64,000 nucleotides of DNA, taken from NCBI RefSeq assembly GCF_018863415.1, contig NZ_JAHKSN010000002.1, forward strand, positions 248,001-312,000, given 5' to 3'. The notes beneath the pieces are model-generated. The model worked only from the letters and a program-made list of their open reading frames with translations, searched no databases and was not told the origin of the DNA. Shown here one piece after another: positions 25,905 through 39,186 of this stretch. Numbering within the stretch: position 1 is the first letter of the stretch; the number at the start of each line of letters is the position of its first letter. A program made the position numbers and the translations under genes. This DNA comes from Deinococcus aestuarii. Its GTDB lineage: Bacteria; Deinococcota; Deinococci; Deinococcales; Deinococcaceae.

Positions 25905-25910
25905 TACTCT
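25905..25910 (+). promoter_or_regulatory. -10 box of leaderless promoter for the PfkB kinase
   Basis: TACTCT, 7 bases before the ATG at 25918. It decides this start against an earlier in-frame codon. Confidence 0.55.
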
Positions 25911-25917
25911 GAACCCG

Positions 25918-26838
25918 ATGACGAGCCCTGCCCAACTGCCCCTGATCGTGAGCGCCGGGGAGGCGCTGACCGACCTCGTGACCGCCGGAGACAACCGCTG
26001 GGTGGCCCATCCCGGCGGGGCCGGGTGGAACGTCGCGCGGGCCTGCGCGCGGCTGGGCATCTTCAGTGCCTTCGCGGGGGCGGTCGGGCAGGACAACTTC
26101 GGGGACGACCTCACGTCGGCGAGCGGGGAGGCGGGGCTCGACCTGCGCTTTCTCCAGCGGGTGCCCGCGCCCACCCTGCTCGCGGTGGTGTACCAGCTCA
26201 CCCCGCCCGCCTACCGCTTTCTGGGCGAGAACAGCGCCGACCTGCACTTCGATCCGGCGCAGTTGCCCCAGGGTTGGCTGGACTCGGCCCGCTGGCTGCA
26301 CGTGGGCGGGATCAGCCTGAGCCGCTGGCCCCTCGCCGATACCCTGCTCGGCGTCATCCAGGGGGCGAAGGCGGCGGGGGTGAGGGTCAGCTTCGACCCC
26401 AACGCGCGGATCACCCACCGCCACCCGGACTACCCGGCGGTCTTCCGGCGCGTGGCGGGGCTGTCCGACCTGATGAAGCTCAGCGACGAGGACCTCGCCT
26501 TCTTCTTCCCGGGCCGCGCAGAAGACGACGCCCTGCGCGAGTTACGCGGCATGAATGCCCGCTGCCCCATCGTGATCACGCGCGGGGCGCAGGGGGCGAC
26601 CCTCTACCACTCCGCCGGACGCGCCGACCTGCCCGCCGCGCCCGTTCGGGTGGCCGACACGGTGGGGGCCGGGGACGCCCTGTGCGCGGGGCTCCTCGTG
26701 AGCGCCACCGAACGCCCCGAAGCCCTGTGGACCGACCACCTGCGGACGGGCCTACGGGCCGCCGCCGCCGCCTGTACCCGCCCCGGCGCCTACGCCCCCA
26801 CGCGCGGGGACCTGGAGGCGGTGCCGCTGCCGGGGTGA
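25918..26838 (+). CDS. PfkB-family carbohydrate kinase, fructokinase-like
   Basis: A 306-residue ribokinase-fold sugar kinase. The N-terminal GEALTDLV strand, the [15 protein letters not shown] motif that contacts the sugar, and the C-terminal signature [14 protein letters not shown] with catalytic Asp are all present. The closest general match is the fructokinase group. Because amylosucrase at 61-63 kb releases fructose from sucrose, a fructokinase role would fit, but the genes are far apart and no shared operator is seen here. It is divergent from the deacetylase-like gene. Confidence 0.88.
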   Translation: MTSPAQLPLIVSAGEALTDLVTAGDNRWVAHPGGAGWNVARACARLGIFSAFAGAVGQDNFGDDLTSASGEAGLDLRFLQRVPAPTLLAVVYQLTPPAYRFLGENSADLHFDPAQLPQGWLDSARWLHVGGISLSRWPLADTLLGVIQGAKAAGVRVSFDPNARITHRHPDYPAVFRRVAGLSDLMKLSDEDLAFFFPGRAEDDALRELRGMNARCPIVITRGAQGATLYHSAGRADLPAAPVRVADTVGAGDALCAGLLVSATERPEALWTDHLRTGLRAAAAACTRPGAYAPTRGDLEAVPLPG

Positions 26839-26848
26839 CGAAGGCGTC

Positions 26849-27364
26849 TCAGCCCGGGCAAAGGCCCCGGTGCAGGGCCTCCACGCGGAGGTTCGGCTGC
26901 CGCCGCAACTCGGTGACGTAGCCGGGGCGGCGGATGCCCGTCTCGCGCAGCAGGCGACCCCGCGCGTCGTACTCGGCGACGAGGTTGTACCGCACGCCCG
27001 AGGGTCCCGAGGCGCGGGCCGTCGCGTAGCGCAGCCTTCCGGCGGCGTCGTAATACCCCGTGAACTGCACGTGGTTGCCCGGCAAGGCACGGCGATACCG
27101 CACGAGGCGCGGCGTGTTCCGCACGTCGGCGAGCACCGTCAGGCGCACCCGGCCCGCGCGGTCGCTGCACCGCCGCGAGACCCGCAGGGGATGGAGCAGG
27201 CCCGTGCGCTCCAGCAGCCGCACCTGCGCCGTCTCGCGGGCGGCCTGGACGCGGGCCTGCTGGAGGGCTGTCGACTGTCGGGGAAGCGCCTGGGCCGAGG
27301 CGAGGGGGAGTGTGGTGGCGAGCAGCAAGGGAGCGAGGATCGCGGCTAGGCGGCTGGAAGTCAT
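26849..27364 (-). CDS. Secreted protein of unknown function
   Basis: A 171-residue protein with a signal peptide (MTSSRLAAILAPLLLATTLPLASA, with cut after ASA). The mature part is basic and contains segments like GYYDAAGRLRYATARASG and AEYDARGRLLRETGI, which resemble the short YD-type beta repeats of Rhs/wall-associated proteins but are too few to assign. Two cysteines (RRCSDRAG and GLCPG) could pair. AAAGGAG lies 7 bases before the ATG, which decides it over a start 14 codons upstream. The convergent kinase stop is 10 bases away. Confidence 0.75.
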   Translation of the reverse strand: MTSSRLAAILAPLLLATTLPLASAQALPRQSTALQQARVQAARETAQVRLLERTGLLHPLRVSRRCSDRAGRVRLTVLADVRNTPRLVRYRRALPGNHVQFTGYYDAAGRLRYATARASGPSGVRYNLVAEYDARGRLLRETGIRRPGYVTELRRQPNLRVEALHRGLCPG

Positions 27365-27407
27365 GGCTCTCCTTTCCCTGAGTGGGGCGGTGCGGCCTGC
27401 TTTCAAG

Positions 27408-29564
<2,157 letters not shown>

Positions 29565-29708
29565 GCGGCCTCCGTAGGGGTATGGGGTCATGATGCCACG
29601 CGTGGGGCAAACGGGCGTTTGGTGGCTGAGGATGTGGGACACCGGGCCCCCGGAGAGGGCGCACCCGCGGCCACAACACATAAACTTCTCATCCATGCCC
29701 GCGTCCTT

Positions 29709-29714
29709 TAGAAT
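29709..29714 (+). promoter_or_regulatory. -10 box of leaderless promoter for rpe
   Basis: TAGAAT, 7 bases before the GTG at 29722. It lies downstream of two in-frame ATGs or inside the region they would encode, and so argues for the GTG start. Confidence 0.6.
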
Positions 29715-29721
29715 GTGGGGC

Positions 29722-30401
29722 GTGACAGCCTCCTCCCAATTTTCGGCACGCGCGGGAGGCGTCAAGCTCGCCCCCAGCCTCCTCGCCTGCGATTTCACAC
29801 GCCTCGGCGAGGAATTGGCGACCATCGCCAGCGCCGACTACGCGCATGTAGACGTGATGGACGGCCTGTTCGTGCCCAACATCTCCTTCGGGCTGCCGAT
29901 CCTGGCGGCGGCGCGGCGGGCGACGAGTCTCTTCCTCGACGTTCACCTGATGATCGAGCGGCCCGAACGCTTCCTGCGCGACTTCGCCGAGGCGGGCGCG
30001 GACGGCATGACGGTCCACGTCGAGGCCACCCCGCATCTGCACCGCGCCGTGCAGACCATCCGCGAACTCGGGAAACGGGCGGGCGTGACGCTGAACCCCG
30101 GCACCCCGCTGGAGGCGGTGCGCCCCGTCCTCGGGGACGTGGACCTCGTGCTGGTGATGAGCGTGAATCCGGGCTTCGGGGGGCAGAAGTTCATCCCGGC
30201 GAGCGTCGAGCGCATTCGGACCCTGCGCCGCTGGCTGGACGAGATCGGCAGCGAGGCCGAGCTGGAGGTGGACGGGGGGGTCACCCCCGAGAATGCCCGC
30301 CCGCTCGCCGACGCGGGGGCGACCGTCCTCGTCGCGGGCAGCAGCGTCTTCGGCCCGGACGGGGCGGCGGCGGGGCTGCAACGGCTGCGGAAGGCGCTGG
30401 C

Positions 30402-30405
<4 letters not shown>
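29722..30405 (+). CDS. rpe: Ribulose-phosphate 3-epimerase
   Basis: Pentose phosphate pathway enzyme converting ribulose 5-phosphate to xylulose 5-phosphate. The 227-residue TIM barrel has [43 protein letters not shown] and [11 protein letters not shown] with the metal-binding His and catalytic Asp residues in place. GTG at 29722 is preferred over ATG 29695 and 29713 because of the TAGAAT box and because family members begin a few residues before KLAPS. Its stop overlaps the comB start (GTGA). Confidence 0.95.
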
Positions 30406-31124
<719 letters not shown>

Positions 31125-31150
31125 GAAGGTGATTTGTAAGGGCCTCTCCT

Positions 31151-31156
31151 TAGCAT
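31151..31156 (+). promoter_or_regulatory. Possible -10 box for the DUF4034 gene
   Basis: TAGCAT, 9 bases before the ATG at 31166, a slightly long gap for a leaderless start. Confidence 0.35.
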
Positions 31157-31165
31157 GGCCCTCAG

Positions 31166-32875
31166 ATGAACCTTTCCGCGCCAGACCTCCTCGGTCACCT
31201 CCGCGATGCCCGGTACGCCGACCTCGAAACGTCCCTGGGCCCCCTGCAACGTCAGTTCGAGCGGGGTGAGGCGGGCGAGACGGAGCTGAAGCGGGCCTTC
31301 GGCGTCTTTCAAAAGCCCGACCCGGCCCTGAGCGAGCGGTTCAACGGGTGGATGGAGGCCCACCCCGGCTCGTATGTCGCCCACGCCGCGCTGGCCGAAT
31401 GGCTGCTGGCCCGCGCCTGGGCGTACCGAGGGCAGCAGACGGCGAACCTCGTCAGCGACCAGGGGTGGCGGGGCCTCCATCACCACCTGGAACAGGCCGA
31501 GGGCTGTGCCCGGCACGCCACGACCCTCTCCGCCAATCCGCTGACGGCGTGGCTGGTGGTCGCCTACGTCCACAACACCCGGGGCTGCGGGCTGAGCCTG
31601 GAGGACGTGCAAGAGGGCCGGTATCCCGACTGGTTCCAGCGTCCGCTGGAGGACAACCCCCGCAGCCTGGAAGTCCGCCTCGCCATGCTGTACCACCTCC
31701 GGGCGGAGTGGGGCGGAAGCGAGGAACACATGCTGGCCTTTGTGCGCGGGCAGCAGGACTCGGGCCTGCTGGGGCCGGGGGACATGCAGCGGCTCTGGGC
31801 CGAGTTCCACGCCTGCGCCGCGCACCACGCCCAGTTCTTTCTCAACGACGCGGACAAGGCCGTGGAGCGGGCTCGCCTCGCCGCCGACCTGCGTGAACTC
31901 AAGGCGGCCCAGTTGTTCGTTGCCCTGACCCACGCCAAGAAGCCCCCGGCGGAGCGGCGCGCCGCTTTAGAACGGTTTCTGACTGCCGCCGAACAGGACC
32001 CCGCCGCCACCCTGCCGGGCAACCTCCTCTGGGCCCTGCTCCAGAGCAAGGACTGGCTGGAAGCGCTGTTGCCGAGGGTGACTGCCCTGCTGACCCGCTG
32101 GGCCGAGGCGGGCGACCACGAGGCGGCGGTGGCGCTGGGCTACCTGCGGCTGTTGAACAACCCGTGGACCCTGCCCGACCCCACCCCCCTCCTGACGCGG
32201 GCCCGCGACGAGGGCGACCGCCAGGCCGCCGAGATGCTGGTGCGGCTTCAGGAGGGCAACCTGGGCGCGGCCCTGCGTGACACCCCGGCCAAACGGGAGG
32301 CCATGCTCGCCGCCGCCGACCTGGGCAGCCCCGAGATGAGCTGGCGGGTGTACCAGGGGTTCGATGCCTTCCGGAAGCAGTTCGGACTCGACGACCGGGC
32401 GAAGTACCGCTACCTCCTCAAGGCCGCCGACGCTGGGAACAACGACGCCCGCTTCGCCCTGGCCCAGCAACTCCGCGCCGGGCTGGTGGAAGTGGGGGAC
32501 GACGGCGTGCTACGACCCGTGGACACGCCACCGCTTCAGGAGAGCCTGGACTATGCCAAGCACCTGCTCGAACGCGCCGCCGCCGAGGACCATAAGGGCG
32601 CACACAAGGCCCTGAAGGCGGCGAAGGCAGGCGACTGGGACGCCAAAACCGCCCGGCGGGTGCGCGCACCGTCCGTTGAGCATGAGCGGGAGGCGGCGCG
32701 CGGCGGTCGCCCCTGGTGGCAGTGGTGGCTGATAGGGAGCCTGATCGTCGGGGTGCTGCGGGCGTGTGCGACCTTTGCCAGCGACGACTCACCCGCCGTG
32801 CCCCAGGGCCTGACCTCCCCTGCACTCGGCGCCGAGGCCGAGGCCACCCTCGCCGACCCGGGTTCCTCCCGCTGA
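31166..32875 (+). CDS. DUF4034-like protein with C-terminal membrane anchor
   Basis: A 569-residue protein built almost wholly of helical repeats of the TPR/Sel1 kind. The first 250 residues resemble DUF4034, seen in proteins that often occur near secretion or polymorphic toxin genes (WRGLHHHLEQAEGCARHA, WGGSEEHMLAFVRGQQ). Later blocks such as AKYRYLLKAADAGNNDARFALAQQL and YAKHLLERAAAEDHKGAHKALKAAKAGDWDAK are Sel1-like repeats. One membrane segment lies at about 520-540 (WWQWWLIGSLIVGVLRACATF), followed by a short tail. It is alone between comB and nspC. Function unknown. Confidence 0.8.
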   Translation: MNLSAPDLLGHLRDARYADLETSLGPLQRQFERGEAGETELKRAFGVFQKPDPALSERFNGWMEAHPGSYVAHAALAEWLLARAWAYRGQQTANLVSDQGWRGLHHHLEQAEGCARHATTLSANPLTAWLVVAYVHNTRGCGLSLEDVQEGRYPDWFQRPLEDNPRSLEVRLAMLYHLRAEWGGSEEHMLAFVRGQQDSGLLGPGDMQRLWAEFHACAAHHAQFFLNDADKAVERARLAADLRELKAAQLFVALTHAKKPPAERRAALERFLTAAEQDPAATLPGNLLWALLQSKDWLEALLPRVTALLTRWAEAGDHEAAVALGYLRLLNNPWTLPDPTPLLTRARDEGDRQAAEMLVRLQEGNLGAALRDTPAKREAMLAAADLGSPEMSWRVYQGFDAFRKQFGLDDRAKYRYLLKAADAGNNDARFALAQQLRAGLVEVGDDGVLRPVDTPPLQESLDYAKHLLERAAAEDHKGAHKALKAAKAGDWDAKTARRVRAPSVEHEREAARGGRPWWQWWLIGSLIVGVLRACATFASDDSPAVPQGLTSPALGAEAEATLADPGSSR

Positions 32876-32900
32876 CCCAATCTCGGCGCCCCCCACCCGT

Positions 32901-32906
32901 TACCCT
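32901..32906 (+). promoter_or_regulatory. -10 box of leaderless promoter for nspC
   Basis: TACCCT, 7 bases before the ATG at 32914. Confidence 0.55.
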
Positions 32907-32913
32907 GTCCCCC

Positions 32914-34143
<1,230 letters not shown>

Positions 34144-34164
34144 GGGTCACGACCCACCGAGGCA

Positions 34165-34200
34165 GGCGCCCCCACCACTCCCGGCGGGGGCGCCGCTTTT
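34165..34200 (+). terminator. Terminator of nspC
   Basis: GGCGCCCCC (34165-34173) pairs with GGGGGCGCC (34186-34194), 12-base loop, followed by GCTTTT. Confidence 0.85.
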
Positions 34201-34533
34201 CTGGCTGGTCGTGTTCACCGGGCCTGAGGGCTTGGACCTGTGCGCTGGAGGCGGGGCTCACCGCCTCCCCGCGCGCCGAAATTGTGACCCGGCCCGGAGC
34301 GGAATGCGAAACGTGAAAGGTGGGGGCGCGGGAGGATTCAGGCCCGGCGTGGGACGGGGAGGGTCCCCTGCCAGTCACGCCGGACGCGGAGGATCGAGGG
34401 AGAGAAGGCTCTGGGAGGCGGGGGGTTTTCTGGTGATGGGGGTCAGGCTACGCACCCTGGCTGACGACGCTCTGACAGCGGGGCGTGGAAGCCCTCATCC
34501 CTCACGGTGAGCGACCGCCGCTCGGCCCCTCCC
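34201..34533. other. Gene-free region after nspC
   Basis: About 330 bases between the nspC terminator and the end of the DUF554 gene. A 300-base open frame exists at 34211-34510 but its translation (Gly/Arg-rich, no start signal) does not look like protein. A short perfect hairpin GGAGGCGG/CCGCCTCC stands at 34247-34268 without a T-run. Nothing else recognised. Confidence 0.4.
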
Positions 34534-35307
34534 CTACCCCAGCCGTCCCGCCACCCACAGCGCGAGCGGCGCCACGGCGAGGGCCGGGAGCATACTCCCC
34601 ACCCGCACCCGGCGGTCTTCCCAGCCCAGCCCAGCGAGCATCAGATTCCAACTGATCCCGGAGATGATCAGCCCGCCCGCCCCGGTGATCATCAGGACGT
34701 AGGGGTTCGTCTTCAGGACACTCGGGTCCGCCCCGCCGAGGAGCCCGGAGGCGAAGGCCCCCGCCGCGAGGCTCAGCCCCCCCTGAAGCAGGAACACCGT
34801 GATCACGCTGAAGCCCACCCCGATCCCGTACGCCCCCGCCAGCGCCAGCGAGGCGATGCCGTCGAGCGTGCTCTTGAGGACGTAGGTGCCGCTGTCCCCC
34901 GTCAGGCCGTTCTGGAGCCCGCCCACCACCGTCATCGGGCCCACGCAGAACAGGAGGCTGGCGGCGACGAACCCTTCCGTGAAACGCCCGCCTCCCTGAA
35001 AACGCCGCCTCAGCCGCTCGCCCAACCGGGTCAGCCCCTCCTCGATGCCCAGCGCCTCGCCGATCACCGCTCCCAACGCGAGGCTGACGAGCGCGAGGAT
35101 CACGCCGGGAATGTTCCCGCCCGTCACCCGGTTGAGGCTCCCCGCCATGTCGAGCCCGATGAAGAGGGTGACGAGGCTGAGCGTTTGCAGCAGGGTGCGC
35201 TGGGTGCGCTCGGGAAGCCGCCCGCCCAGCAGGAGGCCCAGCACGGTGCCCAGCAAGACGGCGGCGACGTTGATCAGGGTGCCCGAGAGTTGCGTGAGGA
35301 GGCTCAT
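34534..35307 (-). CDS. DUF554-family membrane protein
   Basis: A 257-residue integral membrane protein with about seven hydrophobic segments. The DUF554/YdfK family is recognised by LLTQLSGTLINVAAVLLGTVLGLLLG at the N-terminus, FVAASLLFCVGPMTVVGGLQNGLTGD and TLDGIASLALAGAYGIGVGFSV. Proposed to be a transport-type protein; no substrate known. The ATG follows a TAGGCT box by 8 bases. It stands alone. Confidence 0.9.
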   Translation of the reverse strand: MSLLTQLSGTLINVAAVLLGTVLGLLLGGRLPERTQRTLLQTLSLVTLFIGLDMAGSLNRVTGGNIPGVILALVSLALGAVIGEALGIEEGLTRLGERLRRRFQGGGRFTEGFVAASLLFCVGPMTVVGGLQNGLTGDSGTYVLKSTLDGIASLALAGAYGIGVGFSVITVFLLQGGLSLAAGAFASGLLGGADPSVLKTNPYVLMITGAGGLIISGISWNLMLAGLGWEDRRVRVGSMLPALAVAPLALWVAGRLG

Positions 35308-35315
35308 CGGCGCCC

Positions 35316-35321
35316 AGCCTA
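35316..35321 (-). promoter_or_regulatory. -10 box upstream of the DUF554 gene
   Basis: TAGGCT on the minus strand, 8 bases before the ATG at 35307. The TAGGCTGGGCGC string is also found before the P450 gene. Confidence 0.45.
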
Positions 35322-35396
35322 GGGCAACCCGCTTGCCCAGAGGCCGCCGCTGTCTGGCGACCCTCCAGGGCGGAGTGGCGCCGCGCCGCGCCACGG

Positions 35397-35431
35397 AAAA
35401 CACCGCCCCGGCCTACCTGGCGGAGCGGTGT
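35397..35431 (-). terminator. Terminator of the M8-like protease gene
   Basis: On the minus strand ACACCGCTCCG pairs with CGGGGCGGTGT (11 bp, one G-U), 10-base loop, followed by TTTT. Confidence 0.8.
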
Positions 35432-35448
35432 GCGCAGGGGGCGAGAGG

Positions 35449-36396
35449 TTACCGGCTGCGGTACTTCGGCGTGATCAGTGCCTCGCGCGAGCCGAGGTCG
35501 AGCTGCTCGGACACGGCCTGGGCGGTCGTCAGGCTGTAGGCGTCCGCCGTCGCGTAGGTCACCGCGTACCCCATGTCCTGCAAGGTGCCGACGCTCAGGC
35601 GCGAGAGGGGGTTTTTCACGCCGCCGTTGAGGTAGCCGGTCATGAGTTCGGTCTTGAAGGTCGTCTCGCGCCAGTGGCCGCCCGCCGTGCCCGAGCCGCC
35701 CTGGTTCTCGACGGGCACGGTGCTCAGCGTCCCGCCGAAGGCGCGGTACTCGCGCACCCCGTTCGTGCCCCGGTACACCGGGTTCGTGGTCCCGATGCCG
35801 CTCACGAGCCCGAACTGCTGCCACAGGGTCCCGATGCCCAGCGAGTGCCCGAGTTCGTGCACGGCGATGTCGGCGAGCTGCGAGCTGAACTGCCCGAGGT
35901 CGGCGGTGTCGAAGACCAGGGTCGAGTAGGTCGTCAGGCCGCTCGACGACCGGATGGAGCACGGGCCACTCTGGGCGAGGATGCCGCCGGGGCCGTCGAT
36001 GCTCTTGTTGCCCGTGAAGACCAGGAGGTCGTCGATGGTGCCCGAAAAGGCCGCGTTGCTGCCGCAGGCGTTCGCCGGGATGTTCGCCGTCACGCTCGGC
36101 AGGCCCTGGGTGATCACGCCCTGCCAGCGGCTCGCGGCGGCCTGCATCGCGCTGACCACGCTCGCGTCGCTTCCGGCAGCGAAGCGCAGGGTGATGTTGT
36201 ACGCCTCGGTCGCCTGCTCGCCCAGCGGCCCGGCGCTGAGGTAGGGATCGAGGGGCAGGGCGGCGACACCGGGAAGGACCGTGCCCTCCTGCGCGGCGGT
36301 CGGGGCCTGGACGTCCGCCCCCGAGGGCTGGCTTCCGCACGAGGCGAGCAGGGCGGTCAGCGTCAGGGCGGCGGTACTCAGGGTGAGTCGGGACAT
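35449..36396 (-). CDS. Leishmanolysin-like (M8-type) zinc metalloprotease lipoprotein
   Basis: A 315-residue lipoprotein: signal with lipobox LLASC (lipidated Cys 20), a spacer rich in Ala/Gln/Pro, and a metalloprotease domain. The zinc motif HELGH at 180-184 is followed by SLGIGTLW, and a later TELMTGYLNGGVKNPLSRLSVGTLQDMGYAV carries the Met-turn, as in leishmanolysin-like proteases. Three or four cysteines in the catalytic domain may form disulfides. It should act outside the cytoplasmic membrane. The ATG has GGAGG 7 bases upstream; the frame is open further up but without signal-peptide features. Confidence 0.85.
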   Translation of the reverse strand: MSRLTLSTAALTLTALLASCGSQPSGADVQAPTAAQEGTVLPGVAALPLDPYLSAGPLGEQATEAYNITLRFAAGSDASVVSAMQAAASRWQGVITQGLPSVTANIPANACGSNAAFSGTIDDLLVFTGNKSIDGPGGILAQSGPCSIRSSSGLTTYSTLVFDTADLGQFSSQLADIAVHELGHSLGIGTLWQQFGLVSGIGTTNPVYRGTNGVREYRAFGGTLSTVPVENQGGSGTAGGHWRETTFKTELMTGYLNGGVKNPLSRLSVGTLQDMGYAVTYATADAYSLTTAQAVSEQLDLGSREALITPKYRSR

Positions 36397-36929
36397 GGTA
36401 GACCTCCGGGGAGACAAGAGCGAGCGCTGCGGGCAAAACGGCCCCGCCAGGACGAGAGCCGCCGGGAGGAGGCCCCGCCGGACGTTCGTGCGGACGAACC
36501 GTTGAAGGAGCAGGCGGAGCCTAGAGCGGCGGGTGTGAGGAGGGTGTGCGGGCTGTGAAGATGCCCACAGAGGGTTGGGAGGTGCCCCGTGAAAAGGCCC
36601 CGTGACAAGGGGGCGCGCGATGAGTTTCACACTCCGGGTGGAACAGTCAGGCTCGACGCCCGCTGGCCGCGGCCCACTCTCGGCCAGCGACACGGGCGCG
36701 GGCTTCATGAGACGCCGGTCCCCCGCTGACCCCCCTTTAGGCTTGACGCACGGGGGCCACGGGGCGTGCTACCCTCCGGGCAAGTTGACCTGCCTCGCTC
36801 CGTCCCCGATCTGCCCACCGCCCCACGGCGCGGGCGGGCCGGGTGACGGCCTTGGGCGGGGCACGGACAATGCAGAACGTGGACGGGGCTGCCCTTGAGG
36901 TGGCCCCGCGTGCTTTTCGGAGGTTTCCC
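36397..36929. other. Gene-free region between divergent genes
   Basis: A 533-base gap between the M8-like protease and the small HTH gene. Open frames here (for example 36602-36898) look like non-coding G+C-rich sequence. A TTGACG stands at 36742, and a TGCTAC hexamer 18 bases on may be the promoter of the HTH gene, which would have a leader of about 160 bases. Confidence 0.4.
36484..36499. promoter_or_regulatory. Inverted repeat GTTCGT-GCGG-ACGAAC
   Basis: A perfect 6-bp inverted repeat with a 4-base centre, 88 bases upstream of the M8-like protease ATG. Possible operator; no regulator can be named. Confidence 0.3.
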
Positions 36930-37133
<204 letters not shown>

Positions 37134-37143
37134 ACCCCGTTGT

Positions 37144-37159
37144 GCGGGTCTCCACCCGC
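37144..37159 (+). terminator. Weak hairpin after the HTH gene
   Basis: GCGGGT-CTCC-ACCCGC, a 6-bp stem without a proper T-run. May be a weak terminator. Confidence 0.3.
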
Positions 37160-37230
37160 CCTTCCGCTGACCTTATGTCGGTGGCCCGGTCTTCTCTCGT
37201 CCGCGTGATTCTTCCGGGCAGGAGGGAGGG

Positions 37231-37920
37231 GTGAATCTCGTCGTCCTGCGGGCGGCCCTCGACCGGGGTGATGATTTCGCCGCCCTCGCGGCCCTGGATC
37301 ACGTCGGCCCCGGTGACCGCGCTGAGGCCGCCCCGCTCGCGCTGCACCTGGGCAGACCGTCTCTCGCCGTCCGCTGGGCGGGCGATCCCCTGACGCTGGC
37401 CGCCGCCCACCTCCGGCGAGGCGACCCGCAGGCCGTACTCCACGCGGTAGAGGACCTGCCCGACACCGCCCGCCCGGCCCTCCTGCGTGCCCGGGCCGCG
37501 TGGCAGCTCAGGGCGCCGGACGCCGCCGACCTCGCCGAACGTGCCCGCCGCCTCGCCCGCGCCGAGGGGGACGCCGGGGCCCTGACCGCCGCCGCCACCC
37601 TGCTCGGCGAGGTCGTCCTTCAGGCCGACCCGCGCGCCGCCCTGCGCGCCCTCGCCGAGGGGCTCCGGGTGGCCGAACTCACCGGGACCGAGGCCGACGC
37701 GCACCTGCTCGCGGTGCTCGCCCACGCGCAGGCCGCCGTCGGCAGCCGGGAGAAGGCGGGGCGCACCGCCGCGAAGGCCCTCGCCCGCAGCGTGCCCCGC
37801 AGCCCCGCGCGGGTGGTCGCCCTGCTCGCGCTCGGGCGGGGGGAGGAGGCGCGGGCGGAGGCGGAGGCGGGGGAACTCGGCGAGGTCTGGGGGCCGGGCC
37901 TCCTCCCCACCGGGCCATGA
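37231..37920 (+). CDS. Alanine-rich helical-repeat protein of unknown function
   Basis: A 229-residue protein, very rich in Ala, Arg and Leu, with a regular helix-turn-helix pattern (AALAALDHVGPGDRAEAAPLALHLG, RARAAWQLRAPDAADLAERARRLARAEGD, LLAVLAHAQAAVGSREKAGRTAAKALARS), suggesting a TPR-like superhelix. No signal or membrane segment. GTG start with GGAGGGAGG directly upstream. It is convergent with the P450 gene. No function can be given. Confidence 0.7.
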   Translation: MNLVVLRAALDRGDDFAALAALDHVGPGDRAEAAPLALHLGRPSLAVRWAGDPLTLAAAHLRRGDPQAVLHAVEDLPDTARPALLRARAAWQLRAPDAADLAERARRLARAEGDAGALTAAATLLGEVVLQADPRAALRALAEGLRVAELTGTEADAHLLAVLAHAQAAVGSREKAGRTAAKALARSVPRSPARVVALLALGRGEEARAEAEAGELGEVWGPGLLPTGP

Positions 37921-37932
37921 GGCCCGCCGCCC

Positions 37933-39174
37933 TCACCCCTCCACCACGTCCAGCCGCCGCAGGCCCCGGATGACGAAGCCGCCCACGTACTCGGGCTCGG
38001 CGCCCGGGTCGGCGAGACGCAGGGTGGGAAACGTCCGGGTCAGGGCGCGCAGGCTGAGGGAGAGTTCGAGTCGCGCCAGCGGTGCCCCCAGGCAGTAGTG
38101 GATGCCCAGCCCGAAGGTGAGGTGCGGGTTGGGGTCACGCGTCAGGTCCAGCTCCTCGGGTCGCCCGAAGCGGCGCGGGTCGCGGTTGCCGCTCGCGTAC
38201 AGCAGCCCCACCTTCTCGCCGGGACGGAGCCGCTCGCCGTGCAGGGTGACCTCCTCCAGCACATACCGCTCGAAGAGGGGCAGCGGCGTGTCGAAACGCA
38301 GCAGTTCCTCGATAGCCGTGCGGAAGAGGGGCAGGCTGACCGGGTGGGAAGATGCCTGGGCGAGCGTCCGCCAGTGTTCAGGACGCCGCAGCAGGGCGAG
38401 CACGCCCGCCGAGAGGCCGTTGACCGACGCCTCGTGCCCGGCGTTCAGGAGCAGGATGCAGGTGTCGACGAGTTCGCGCTCGGTCAGGCGGTCGCCCCCC
38501 TCCTCCGCCTGCACCAGGGCGGTGATCAGGTCGTCCCGGGGAGCCCGCCGCCGCAGGTGGGAGAGCTTACGCAGCAGGGCGCCGAACTCCAGCACGGCCC
38601 GCTCCGCCGCCGCCTGATCCTCATGGGTGTAGGTCGGCTCGTACAGCCGCACGATGGCCGCCGACCAGGGCCGCAGGTGACGGCGCTCCTCCTGCGGCAC
38701 CCCGAGCAGTTCGGCGATCACCGTCACCGGGAGGGGCTCGGCGTAAGCCGCGACGAGATCGAAGCCGCCCGGTTCCAGGTTCGCCAGTTGCCGGGCCAGC
38801 AGCGCCTCGATCCGACCCGAGAGCCCCTCCACCCGCCGGGGGGTGAAGGCGAGGCTGACGAGCGAGCGCAGCCGGGTGTGCTTCGGCGGCTCGGAGTCGA
38901 GGAGGTGGTTGCCGTTGAAGGCGTCGAAGCTGGCCTGGGCGGGGTCGGGCGGCGGCCAGCCCAGCTCGTCGCGCGAGTAGCGGTGCAGGGCGCTGCGCCC
39001 GAAGCGGCGGTCACGCAGCAACGCGGCGATGTCGGCGTGCCGGGTCAGGAAGACGCGGCCCAGCCGGGGGTCGCGAAAGGCGGGCGTCTCCTCCCGCACC
39101 CGCCCCAGCCAGGGGTAGGGGTCCCGCACAAAGGCCGGGTCGGCCAGGGGCAGGGCGAACTCAGGCAGGGCCAT
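37933..39174 (-). CDS. Cytochrome P450
   Basis: A 413-residue soluble class I-type P450. Features: EELLRFDTPL (ExxR), the haem-ligand loop FGLGIHYCLGAPLA, and the I-helix LLLNAGHEASVNG. The I-helix reads AGHEAS where most P450s have (A/G)Gx(D/E)T, so the proton-relay threonine is alanine; such enzymes can have altered oxygen activation. Substrate unknown; no ferredoxin or reductase gene is beside it. The ATG follows a TAGGCT box by 6 bases. It is divergent from the sugar-binding protein gene. Confidence 0.93.
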   Translation of the reverse strand: MALPEFALPLADPAFVRDPYPWLGRVREETPAFRDPRLGRVFLTRHADIAALLRDRRFGRSALHRYSRDELGWPPPDPAQASFDAFNGNHLLDSEPPKHTRLRSLVSLAFTPRRVEGLSGRIEALLARQLANLEPGGFDLVAAYAEPLPVTVIAELLGVPQEERRHLRPWSAAIVRLYEPTYTHEDQAAAERAVLEFGALLRKLSHLRRRAPRDDLITALVQAEEGGDRLTERELVDTCILLLNAGHEASVNGLSAGVLALLRRPEHWRTLAQASSHPVSLPLFRTAIEELLRFDTPLPLFERYVLEEVTLHGERLRPGEKVGLLYASGNRDPRRFGRPEELDLTRDPNPHLTFGLGIHYCLGAPLARLELSLSLRALTRTFPTLRLADPGAEPEYVGGFVIRGLRRLDVVEG

Positions 39175-39180
39175 GCGCCC

Positions 39181-39186
39181 AGCCTA
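39181..39186 (-). promoter_or_regulatory. -10 box of leaderless promoter for the P450 gene
   Basis: TAGGCT on the minus strand, 6 bases before the ATG at 39174. Confidence 0.55.

Noticed and set aside
34211..34510. Open frame of 99 codons after nspC
   Set aside because: No ribosome site or TANNNT box, Gly/Arg-rich sequence without secondary-structure pattern.
36602..36898. Open frame of 98 codons upstream of the HTH gene
   Set aside because: Low-complexity Gly/Pro sequence, no start signal, and it is probably part of the HTH leader region.
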